Assembly (NCBI GenBank): GCA_964577975.1
Contig: CAZOBB010000199.1
Span: forward strand, 20,953 to 84,952
DNA from: JAOZMY01 sp964577975
GTDB lineage: Bacteria; Desulfobacterota; S145-22
Direction: 5' to 3'
Length of the DNA stretch: 64,000 nucleotides
This document shows, piece after piece, positions 9,901 to 17,107 of this stretch (the first letter of the stretch is position 1; each line of letters begins with the position of its first letter). The notes under the pieces are model-generated. The model searched no databases. It had not been told where the DNA came from and worked only from the letters and a program-made list of their open reading frames with translations. The position numbers and the translations under genes were made by a program.

Positions 9901-10739
9901 CTCTCGGCTTCTCCCTCTGATGTTTCCTCTACCAATGCTCGATACAGCTGAGGCTGCCGATCCTTGAAAACAGGCCATTGGTTTCTGGCGTTCATCACCT
10001 CTTTCAACTCGATATCCGCGATAATCAATCCTTCCGTCTTCCCACTTTCTTCACCTAACAACTCTCCCGTAGGAGCAACGCAGAAACTCATGCCGTAGAA
10101 TGTCTGCTTCTCTTCTACACCCACCCGGTTGACCCGAAAGGCATAGTAACCATTCGTAACGGCATGGGACATGATCATCGTCTTCCAACGCTGATGGGAC
10201 AAAAAGGCATTGGCCGTAGGACTAAAAAGGATTTCCGCCCCTCCAAGCCCCAAAATCCTTGCCGCCTCGGGGAAAAAGTTGTCCCAACAGATTAACACGC
10301 CTATCTTCGCATACCGCGTCTCAACCACAGGAAAGCCCAAATCTCCCCGCTCAAAATAGGAGCGTTCCTCCCATAAGGGAAACTGTGGAATATGAACCTT
10401 TCTGTATCTTCCCGCAATCTCTCCATCAGCATCAATCACAAAGGCCGTGTTGAAAAAACGGCCATCACCCGCTTTCTCAAAAATGGGGCAGATCAAGACC
10501 ATTTCTTCCCTCGCTGCAATCTCCCTCATGGCAGTAAGCGTTGTGCCTCCCTCATCTTCCGCAAGGGCGAAATAATCTTGATTGATCTCCGCCGGGAACC
10601 AGTGTGTATGGAAAAGTTGTGGAAAGCACACTATCCTGACCTCTTTGGACGCGGCGAATTTCAGAAGTTTCATCGCCCGCTTTACATTGTAGTCTTTATC
10701 CCGTTTACACGCCAGTTGAACTCCTGCAACTCTCAACAT
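9897..10739 (-). CDS. Nitrilase-superfamily (carbon-nitrogen hydrolase) protein with Glu-to-Gln change
   Basis: A 280-aa C-N hydrolase-fold protein resembling N-carbamoylputrescine amidase/beta-ureidopropionase relatives. The catalytic lysine is Lys114 in YRKVHIP and the nucleophile is Cys151 in VLICWDNFFPEAAR. The position usually held by the catalytic Glu reads Gln41 (CFPQLFHTHWFP, codon CAA) where relatives have PELF. The start is ATG 10739 with GGAGAAAGG directly upstream. An extension to 10790 enters the neighbouring gene. Either the glutamine is tolerated in this subgroup or the protein has a changed reaction, such as acyl transfer or binding. The substrate is unknown. Confidence 0.8.
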   Translation of the reverse strand: MLRVAGVQLACKRDKDYNVKRAMKLLKFAASKEVRIVCFPQLFHTHWFPAEINQDYFALAEDEGGTTLTAMREIAAREEMVLICPIFEKAGDGRFFNTAFVIDADGEIAGRYRKVHIPQFPLWEERSYFERGDLGFPVVETRYAKIGVLICWDNFFPEAARILGLGGAEILFSPTANAFLSHQRWKTMIMSHAVTNGYYAFRVNRVGVEEKQTFYGMSFCVAPTGELLGEESGKTEGLIIADIELKEVMNARNQWPVFKDRQPQLYRALVEETSEGEAER

Positions 10740-10764
10740 CCTTTCTCCACACCTTTCCTCTGGT

Positions 10765-11784
10765 TTACAAACGCTTACACCCCAAACCATCTATATCCCA
10801 CAAAGGCGCAACGGAAAGTATCGTAACGTCCTCCGCCCCCACTCGCCGAACCGAAACGTCCACCGCCGTTTCATGTCGTCCCTTTCCGTAACGCGCCACA
10901 ATCCCTGCTGCCGTCCGTAGTCTTGATCGAGGCCACTCTTTTTGGAGCCCCCTCAATAGTCCCGTGGGACCCGAAAATCCAACCGCCTTCAGAAAACAAT
11001 CCCCCTCCCTTGCGAGCGCAGCCAGTCGCTCGTTTTCTCCTTGATTTCGTGCCACCACGAGATGCATGTCACCTTCCCACACAAAATGCCTTCCCACATG
11101 ACACAAAAAAATGTCCTCTACCTCAACTACAGGTTGTGTTTTTACCACATATTCTATTCTTTTGGAAAGGAGAGGATCCGTAAGGACACACCCTCCCGCC
11201 GGAGAAGGATAATCTTCGATCCCAAAAAAACGCGCAAGCTCCATCTGCGGAATCCTTCCCCGACCCGACAGGGCAAACAATCTATCCCGTTTTACCCATC
11301 CCTCCCGCTCCGGATGGGTTTCCGGCAGGAGCTTGGCGCTGAGGGGACGCAAAAGGTAGCCCTCTATCCCCGACTCCCGTTCCACAATTCGCATGGTATC
11401 CCTTCTCTGAGACATGGGACGTTGACCGACTACCTCTCCAGTCGCGACAAAATCGGCTCCCATCTCCCTCATGATTTCCCCAGCCTTCCTCACCATCAAT
11501 ATCTTACAATCGATACAAGGATTGAAATTCTTCCCATACCCATGGGGAGGATTCTTTAACATTGGAATGTACTCCCGCGTCAGATCGACAACTTGAAGGT
11601 GTATTTTCCACTTATCCCATACCTCTTGTATCAGAGAGGCAGGTGCCTTCAGATAATCACTCCCGAAAAAAGGAGAAACAAATTGAACAGCTAAAACCTC
11701 TACACCCTGAGATTCCAAAATCTTTACAGCAAGAATGCTGTCAAGTCCCCCAGAAAAGAGACAAACCGCTTTAACAAGTTCCAT
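10765..11784 (-). CDS. PP-loop ATPase, tRNA-thiouridylase-like, with C-terminal NFACT-R-like domain
   Basis: A 339-aa member of the PP-loop ATP pyrophosphatase group related to MnmA/ThiI-type tRNA sulfur-transfer enzymes. The adenylation loop is SGGLDS at residues 11-16. A C-x2-C pair (NPCIDCK, Cys90/Cys93) and a later GGCVLTDP cysteine are placed as in thiouridylases. The last third (CHVGRHFVWEGDMHLVVARNQGEN and on) looks like the NFACT-R/DUF814-type RNA-binding domain. It probably modifies tRNA or another RNA, but the exact product is unknown. ATG 11784 has no Shine-Dalgarno sequence; instead a hairpin with a U-run lies 9 nt upstream. Confidence 0.75.
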   Translation of the reverse strand: MELVKAVCLFSGGLDSILAVKILESQGVEVLAVQFVSPFFGSDYLKAPASLIQEVWDKWKIHLQVVDLTREYIPMLKNPPHGYGKNFNPCIDCKILMVRKAGEIMREMGADFVATGEVVGQRPMSQRRDTMRIVERESGIEGYLLRPLSAKLLPETHPEREGWVKRDRLFALSGRGRIPQMELARFFGIEDYPSPAGGCVLTDPLLSKRIEYVVKTQPVVEVEDIFLCHVGRHFVWEGDMHLVVARNQGENERLAALAREGDCFLKAVGFSGPTGLLRGLQKEWPRSRLRTAAGIVARYGKGRHETAVDVSVRRVGAEDVTILSVAPLWDIDGLGCKRL

Positions 11785-11792
11785 AAGCTACT

Positions 11793-11821
11793 AAAAAAGC
11801 TAAACACTTGCATGTTTAGCT
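11793..11821 (-). terminator. Hairpin plus U-run: terminator or leader attenuator
   Basis: On the minus strand the arms AGCTAAACA and TGTTTAGCT (9 bp, perfect) enclose a 6-nt loop TGCAAG and are followed directly by six T. This is an intrinsic-terminator layout, although the stem is AT-rich. It would end the signalling operon finishing at 11874. Because it also lies between a possible promoter (11849-11877) and the PP-loop gene's ATG, it could act as an attenuator instead. Confidence 0.65.
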
Positions 11822-11848
11822 CTCCATCCTCTCTTTCTAACGTGGCCT

Positions 11849-11877
11849 TTTCTACCAAAGATGGGAAGGAAATTCAA
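11849..11877 (-). promoter_or_regulatory. Possible sigma-70 promoter for the housekeeping run
   Basis: TTGAAT at 11877-11872 and TAGAAA at 11854-11849 (minus strand) with a 17-bp spacer, four matches each to consensus. The -35 overlaps the stop codon of the PP2C gene. It is the only promoter-like pair I see ahead of the ten-gene run to smc. Weak evidence only. Confidence 0.3.
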
Positions 11878-12866
11878 TTATCGTGGAAGCCTTTTCCTTT
11901 TTCGCTTTGCCCTTTATTTAAATGAATGGCCTTCTCACAAAAAACGCTCCCTTTTCTAAAAAAGGAAAGAACACGGGCCTTCAACCTCCTCCCCGTGTCG
12001 GTTGTCCGACTCCAATACCCTATTCCCCCACATCCCAAGACAAGGAGTATCAGGATAAAAAACACCTTCTTCAAACGTCTAGAAGCAAGGGGAGTAGAGG
12101 CGACACTCGTTTCGAAATGTTTCGTGTTCATCAGCGCGCTTCCTTCCATAACTGCTAATGTAACGGAAATATTATCCTTTCCTCCTGCCTCATTCGCCGT
12201 CTCCACAAGCTTCCGAACCGCCTCTTTAGGGGAGTTCTCTTCAAGAATTTTCGCAATCTCCCTTTCGCTCACTTCGTCGTAAAGACCATCCGAGCACAAT
12301 AAAATCTTATCTCCCACCTGGAGTTCCATTTGACGAAGATCAAACTCCTGAATCGGTGCAATTCCTACTGCATTCACTATTATATGCCGTTTCGGATGCG
12401 TTTTTGCCTCTTCAGGACTTAATACCCCTTCCTGCATCATTCTTCTAACCAGCGTATGATCCTCTGTAAGCCTCTGGAATCTCCCTTTCCGAAGAAGATA
12501 GGCTCGACTATCCCCAACATGCAGAAGCGTCAACGTGGAATTTCGGATGATCACGGCGGTAAAAGTCGTGGCCATGCCTTTACAAGAAGGAGTCGCCTCA
12601 ATGTAATTCCGGACTTCTTGATTCGCCTTCTGAATAGCATGTTCAAAGAAGTCCCTTGGATCCTCGATTTCCGTTTCGTTAAACATTCGCCGGAGGGTCT
12701 CTACAGCCAAACGGCTCGCGACATCACCACACTTGTGTCCACCCACACCATCCGCCACCACCATCAACAAGGCGTCACCTTTTGAAAACACAGCACAGAA
12801 ATCCTGATTTTCCTTCCTCTTTCTTCCTGTATCCGTTAATGAAAATGCTTGAATCCTTTGACGCAT
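11874..12866 (-). CDS. PP2C-family Ser/Thr phosphatase with C-terminal membrane anchor
   Basis: A 330-aa Mg/Mn-dependent phosphatase that would reverse Ser/Thr kinase phosphorylation. The catalytic domain (residues 1-245) has the metal-binding motifs VADGVGG (Asp39), GDSRAYL, CSDGLYDEV (Asp193) and KDNISV (Asp231). A single membrane helix at about 267-285 is followed by a short basic external tail. Neighbours on the same strand are a zinc-ribbon FHA protein (7 bp upstream), a Ser/Thr kinase and a protease-FHA protein, so this is the phosphatase arm of that module. Its ATG has no clear ribosome site. Confidence 0.92.
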   Translation of the reverse strand: MRQRIQAFSLTDTGRKRKENQDFCAVFSKGDALLMVVADGVGGHKCGDVASRLAVETLRRMFNETEIEDPRDFFEHAIQKANQEVRNYIEATPSCKGMATTFTAVIIRNSTLTLLHVGDSRAYLLRKGRFQRLTEDHTLVRRMMQEGVLSPEEAKTHPKRHIIVNAVGIAPIQEFDLRQMELQVGDKILLCSDGLYDEVSEREIAKILEENSPKEAVRKLVETANEAGGKDNISVTLAVMEGSALMNTKHFETSVASTPLASRRLKKVFFILILLVLGCGGIGYWSRTTDTGRRLKARVLSFFRKGSVFCEKAIHLNKGQSEKGKGFHDN

Positions 12867-12873
12867 AGAAGAT

Positions 12874-13377
12874 CTAGAGCAATTTAAACTTTAATACCGT
12901 ATTTCCGATCTTGATGGTATCCCCATCCTTAAGCTGAACCCGATCTATGGATGTACCATTGACCTGCGTGCCCATATCCGAATCTAAATCCGTCAAAAAG
13001 AACTGATCCCCTTTCTTTCGAATACTTACATGCACCCGAGAAAGGCTCTCATCATTCAATCGGATATCGGCCGCTTCACCGTTTCCTATTAAAAGCTGCC
13101 CCATATCCTCAGGAAGGTGAAACTCTTTCCACTGATCCTTCCCTTCGATGATCACCAACCACCCTAAAAAGGCCTCAACGGGTTCCAATCCTTCCGAAAA
13201 GATCTGCGTTTTTTCCAGCGCAGCCTTATCCGAAAAGACGGAGGTCCGCATAGGATCATTGAGGTTTTCAGCTACAATTTCCGTCTTCATCGTTTCCGAC
13301 TGATCAATTTCATGGCCACAATCCCTACACACATTCGCTTTATCAGGGATAGTGGCTCCGCAGTAGGGACAAATCAT
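12874..13377 (-). CDS. Zinc-ribbon FHA-domain protein
   Basis: A 167-aa soluble protein. The N-terminal zinc ribbon has cysteines 3, 6, 17 and 20 (CPYC and CRDC). A Thr/Ser-rich linker (ETMKTEIVAENLNDPMRTSV) contains plausible kinase targets. The C-terminal FHA domain at about 90-165 shows SLSRVH and VNGTSI motifs. FHA domains bind phosphothreonine. Here the usual Gly-Arg before the loop is Gly-Asn (LLIGNGEAADI), so phosphopeptide affinity may be altered. ATG 13377 has a strong GGGAGGAG site. It lies between the kinase and phosphatase genes, so it is a likely adaptor of the module. Confidence 0.88.
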   Translation of the reverse strand: MICPYCGATIPDKANVCRDCGHEIDQSETMKTEIVAENLNDPMRTSVFSDKAALEKTQIFSEGLEPVEAFLGWLVIIEGKDQWKEFHLPEDMGQLLIGNGEAADIRLNDESLSRVHVSIRKKGDQFFLTDLDSDMGTQVNGTSIDRVQLKDGDTIKIGNTVLKFKLL

Positions 13378-13394
13378 TGTTTTCTCCTCCCTTT

Positions 13395-15158
13395 TTAATC
13401 ACTTGGGAAATACTCATCCCGCCCCGTGGGGGATTCTTCTTCGACGCCTTCCGATGTCCCTTTTTCGCCCGATCGTTCCAAGTCCTTTATCGACTTCTTC
13501 AGCGACTCAAAAAAATGGCCAATCTGTTTATCAATTGTTACTATCTCCCCCTTTTTCTTCTTTTTCTCTTTATTCTTTTTCTTTTCCTCCTTTTCATTAT
13601 CCTCTTTTTGTCGTGCCTCTTTTTTAAGGTTCTCTTGTCCCCTATTCTGGGCTCCTATGTGCAAAGAACTCTTTGTCCCTTTCAGTCTTCCTGAAGTATC
13701 CATAATTACGACACTGCTTGGGGATGAAATCCTATTTCTCTGTTTCCTTGTAACCCCGAGTGCATGATGTTTAAGAGGCTTTCCTTTCTTTGCCAATTTT
13801 CCCTCAGGAGTCATCTCAATGATTTCCCCTTTCACCGAAGGTGGGCGACGCCACCGCTTCTTCTCTTCAACCTTAGGGGCTGAACCTTCAGACGTTATCC
13901 GACGCTTTTCAGGTGATGAAGCAGGAGAGGTTTCTTCTCCCACCTTTTTTTTTTCAGAAGCTGAACCACTCTTTTCTGTTTCCCCCTCTTCCTTTCCCTC
14001 GGCTCCTTTTTCCAGTTCTTCGAGAATAGGGGTTACATCCTCTTCCTTCTCTCCTTCCTCTTTATCAAATGATGATCCTCCCTCTCCACCCTCCACCGTT
14101 GAGGTGACTGAAGAAAATGTCGCTTTTCTTTTCAAGACAGGTTCCTTAACAACTGGAATCACAGCCTGTTTTCTATTAAAATACCAATAGGCGAAGACCG
14201 CCAATACAGCTCCGACAATTAAGATACCTACAAGAATCCAAACGAAAGGGGGAATTCCATACCTTTCCATCAAAGGGACAAGTATCTTCTTGGCCACTTT
14301 GGGCTTCGAAACAGGAGGAAAGGAAGCCTTAGATGTAGCTTCTTCCTCTTTAATATCAAGGGCTTTCAGAACCTCCTCTGCACTTTGAAAACGTTTTTCG
14401 GGATTCTTTTCAAGAAGCTTGAGAATAACCTGCGCGAGGGATTTAGGAAGGTCTTTTCTAATTCTTTTAGGGTTAGGGGGAGGAGTCTCCGTATGGGCCC
14501 TCATAATCTCAAAATCGGAGTTCCCGAAAAATGGCAATTTTCCTGTTACCATTTGGTAGAGGGTTATTCCCATCGCATAAAGGTCACTCCGTGCGTCAGC
14601 CGGTTTCCCTTTCACCTGCTCTGGTGACATATACCACAAGGTCCCCAAGCGCGTTCCAGCTTTTGTATGGCCTTGTTCAGTTGTAGCTTTCGCAATCCCA
14701 AAATCGGTTACCTTTACCCGTCCCTCTGGAGATATTATGATATTACCGGGTTTAAGATCGCGATGGATCACACCCTTGGAATGCATGAAAGAAAGGGCAT
14801 CTAGGACTTGCCGCGTGATTGCCACTGCCTCTTCGCAAGGAAGAGCCCCCCGCTCCTGGATTATGGTATCCAACGTTTTTCCTGCAACAAACTCCATCAC
14901 CAGGAGCAATCTTCCCTCATACTCCAGCAGATTATGGACATTGACAACATTCGGATGATTCAAGCGGGCCTGAATTTTCGCCTCCCGAATAAAACGCGAT
15001 CGCATCTCCGGGTTAGTGGCAAACTCGGGAGAAAGATCCTTGATTGCCACCTCCTGTTCGAGACGCACATGGATCCCGCGATACACAACACCCATGCCGC
15101 CCGCACCAATCTTCTGCTGAATTTTATAATCCCCTATGACTGCGCCTAATAAAGACAA
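13395..15158 (-). CDS. Transmembrane Ser/Thr protein kinase with long charged C-terminal tail
   Basis: A 587-aa Hanks-type kinase. The catalytic domain (residues 10-265) is complete: glycine loop GAGGMG, Lys40 in VAIK, HRDLKPGN at 131-138, DFG at 151-153, APE-like SPEQ and SDLYAMG. A membrane helix spans about 303-326. The remaining roughly 257 residues, placed outside by topology, are low-complexity Glu/Lys/Ser-rich and contain no PASTA repeats. The start is TTG 15158 after a GGGGGGG tract. Ordinary PknB-type receptors carry sensor domains here, so this tail is unusual. It is cotranscribed with the FHA and phosphatase genes. Confidence 0.93.
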   Translation of the reverse strand: MSLLGAVIGDYKIQQKIGAGGMGVVYRGIHVRLEQEVAIKDLSPEFATNPEMRSRFIREAKIQARLNHPNVVNVHNLLEYEGRLLLVMEFVAGKTLDTIIQERGALPCEEAVAITRQVLDALSFMHSKGVIHRDLKPGNIIISPEGRVKVTDFGIAKATTEQGHTKAGTRLGTLWYMSPEQVKGKPADARSDLYAMGITLYQMVTGKLPFFGNSDFEIMRAHTETPPPNPKRIRKDLPKSLAQVILKLLEKNPEKRFQSAEEVLKALDIKEEEATSKASFPPVSKPKVAKKILVPLMERYGIPPFVWILVGILIVGAVLAVFAYWYFNRKQAVIPVVKEPVLKRKATFSSVTSTVEGGEGGSSFDKEEGEKEEDVTPILEELEKGAEGKEEGETEKSGSASEKKKVGEETSPASSPEKRRITSEGSAPKVEEKKRWRRPPSVKGEIIEMTPEGKLAKKGKPLKHHALGVTRKQRNRISSPSSVVIMDTSGRLKGTKSSLHIGAQNRGQENLKKEARQKEDNEKEEKKKNKEKKKKKGEIVTIDKQIGHFFESLKKSIKDLERSGEKGTSEGVEEESPTGRDEYFPSD

Positions 15159-15207
15159 GTCCCCCCCTTTATCAAAGATCGTTTCGTACTACTCTAAATC
15201 CCCCTCC

Positions 15208-16911
15208 TCAAGACTCTGATTTAAACACAAAACTTGCCATCTTTCCTTTGCCAATAATAATTACATCCCCAGGTTTCAATATCTCCGATTTGATCTGATG
15301 GCCCATGGTATTCAAAAATGTTCCATTCGCCGAGGCTAGATCCTTCACTACCACATTTCCCCCTTCCTCTCCAACCCACGCATGCTCTCGTGATACGTGA
15401 GGATTATCAATCACAATATCACACTTCGCCGGATCGCGCCCTATCTTCAAACCTTCTTTTGAAATCTCGAATACTTTTCCCTCATAAGGCCCATCTTTTC
15501 CCACCAAGACTCCTAACGAAGAGGATGGCTCCGCCTTTTCAATCATGGTCACTTCTTCCATGGCGGCAGGCGCCGGCGCTTCTTGGACAACAGCTGTCCC
15601 CTTCTTGCTTCCACCTTTGGCCATCACAATGATGATTATCAAGACGACGACGACACCAACCCCGATGCCTACATAAAGGGCAATCTTCTTCCATGAAACA
15701 GGACACTCTCCCCGTGTGATCTTTTCCTGTGTGAGACGTTGAAGCTTGAGAACATCCGGCTGCCCCGGCATGAGTTTAAGAACGGCATCACAGTGTTTCA
15801 TGACGAGGTCACACTCCTGTTTCGCATACGCCTCCAATGCTTCCGCCCATATCTTGTTGAAAAGGCTTTCTTCATTGGTCTTGATTCCCGCCCTCGCGAT
15901 AAATTCTTTCACCGTATTGATCGGGACAAGGAAATTGAAACCTTGGATCTGTTGGTACCCTGTAGAAGTCTTTTCAACACTGGCAAGCGTTGACATCCCC
16001 ACAACACGACCCAGGGCATCAAAGGCAGGTCCCCCACTGTTCCCATGGGCTATCGGCGTATCCGTCTGAATGAGGGAAGCACCCGTCGCCGTCAATTTCT
16101 TCCCAGAGATGTGACCTACCGTAACCGTACAATCGAGGATATTTTCCAAACTCTTCTGCAGCATGAGATGGGAAATCACAACCCCCGGATATCCCGCCGC
16201 ATAGACCACCTCTCCCAACTGGACGGAACTTGAATCTCCAAGAACAACCGTTGGCAAATCCTTCGCCTCGATTTTGACTATCGCAATATCTTTTCCTGTC
16301 TCCGATTCATAGTGAAATCCAGGAATATCCATTTTCCCTGGATATGGACCCATGGGAGGGCTGTAGTCTTTGACTTCCGCTGGATATTTCTTTTTGTTCG
16401 ACAAAAAAACCACCAGATCTTTCTTAATCCTCACAATCGACTTGGGTTTCAAAATATTGTAAAGCTCCCCGACGGCTTTTCGGATGCTACCAGGATCATT
16501 TGAAATCTTTCCAGCCTGCAACAACTTGGGAATGAAATGTTTCTGAATCACTTGGAGAAGAAACATCTTCTCCAACTGTTTATCATTTTTTTCGTGATAA
16601 AACTGAACCACATGGCCATTGGTACAAATATATCCATTGGGATTAATAATAAATCCTGACCCCGTCGAAAGCCTTCCCACATCCGTAAACGATTTCACGC
16701 CACTTTTCGTATTGATCTGCACGACGCCGCTCACTTGTGAAAGGATGAATACCACCGCAGGCTTGACACGAAGCAGCATCATTTGGGCCTTTCCCTCTAC
16801 AGCAAAAGACGGGCGGGTCCCCAACGTCAAGCCACCGATCAAAAAACACATGACGAAGGCGAACCCACCAATCTTCTTCCGAAACGCCACCCATTTCATG
16901 GAAAAGTCCAT
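15208..16911 (-). CDS. Membrane-anchored trypsin-like (HtrA-type) protease with cytoplasmic FHA domain
   Basis: A 567-aa protein with, in order, a signal peptide (MDFSMKWVAFRKK, hydrophobic core, likely cut after PSFA), a trypsin-like protease, a linker, a membrane helix at about 411-431 and an FHA domain at about 468-565. The triad is visible as His100 (CTNGHVV), Asp208 (GKDIAIVKI) and Ser292 (HGNSGGPAF). The basic AKGGSKKG after the helix places the C-terminus in the cytoplasm. The FHA core residues Arg492, Ser507, His510 and Asn529 are intact. ATG 16911 is preceded by GGAGG at ideal spacing; an upstream ATG at 16950 lacks a spaced site. It is first in the kinase/phosphatase operon. No PDZ domain is present. 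Confidence 0.88.
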   Translation of the reverse strand: MDFSMKWVAFRKKIGGFAFVMCFLIGGLTLGTRPSFAVEGKAQMMLLRVKPAVVFILSQVSGVVQINTKSGVKSFTDVGRLSTGSGFIINPNGYICTNGHVVQFYHEKNDKQLEKMFLLQVIQKHFIPKLLQAGKISNDPGSIRKAVGELYNILKPKSIVRIKKDLVVFLSNKKKYPAEVKDYSPPMGPYPGKMDIPGFHYESETGKDIAIVKIEAKDLPTVVLGDSSSVQLGEVVYAAGYPGVVISHLMLQKSLENILDCTVTVGHISGKKLTATGASLIQTDTPIAHGNSGGPAFDALGRVVGMSTLASVEKTSTGYQQIQGFNFLVPINTVKEFIARAGIKTNEESLFNKIWAEALEAYAKQECDLVMKHCDAVLKLMPGQPDVLKLQRLTQEKITRGECPVSWKKIALYVGIGVGVVVVLIIIIVMAKGGSKKGTAVVQEAPAPAAMEEVTMIEKAEPSSSLGVLVGKDGPYEGKVFEISKEGLKIGRDPAKCDIVIDNPHVSREHAWVGEEGGNVVVKDLASANGTFLNTMGHQIKSEILKPGDVIIIGKGKMASFVFKSES

Positions 16912-16978
16912 CTTTCCCTCCTTTTTGCAACTATGCTCTTTTGAATTCATCCTCTGACAAAAATCCTTACCATTATAT

Positions 16979-16998
16979 ATTCATACATATTCATACAT
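16979..16998. repeat. Tandem 10-bp direct repeat in divergent promoter region
   Basis: ATTCATACAT occurs twice head-to-tail (16979-16988 and 16989-16998), one helical turn each, overlapping the putative -10 of the protease-FHA promoter. It could be a binding site or chance AT-rich sequence. Confidence 0.5.
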
Positions 16999-17018
16999 TT
17001 TACCCCCTTTTTTGTCAA
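16990..17018 (-). promoter_or_regulatory. Putative sigma-70 promoter of the protease-kinase-phosphatase operon
   Basis: Minus-strand TTGACA (17018-17013, perfect) and TATGAA (16995-16990) with a 17-bp spacer, about 80 bp ahead of the protease start. A second TATAAT-like element lies slightly further downstream. Confidence 0.5.
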
Positions 17019-17041
17019 TAAATGAGAGCACACTGCACCGT

Positions 17042-17068
17042 TTGGAGATTTCACCCTCCCCTTATGAT
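17042..17068 (+). promoter_or_regulatory. Weak promoter candidate for the transglycosylase gene
   Basis: TATGAT (17063-17068, five of six) with TTGGAG 15 bp upstream. The spacing and the -35 are poor. This is the best candidate in the 196-bp region between the divergent genes. Confidence 0.25.
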
Positions 17069-17107
17069 CTTATTGACTTCAAATCTTTTTTTCGGTAATG
17101 GAGGGAT

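Noticed and set aside
9901..9978. N-terminal extension of the small Cys protein
   Set aside because: It would lie within the nitrilase coding sequence in another frame. ATG 9900 at the ATGA junction is the natural start.
11728..11813. A 29-codon leader frame starting at ATG 11813
   Set aside because: It has a fair GGAG site but overlaps the PP-loop gene and has no recognisable regulatory peptide pattern. Kept only as part of the leader-hairpin observation.
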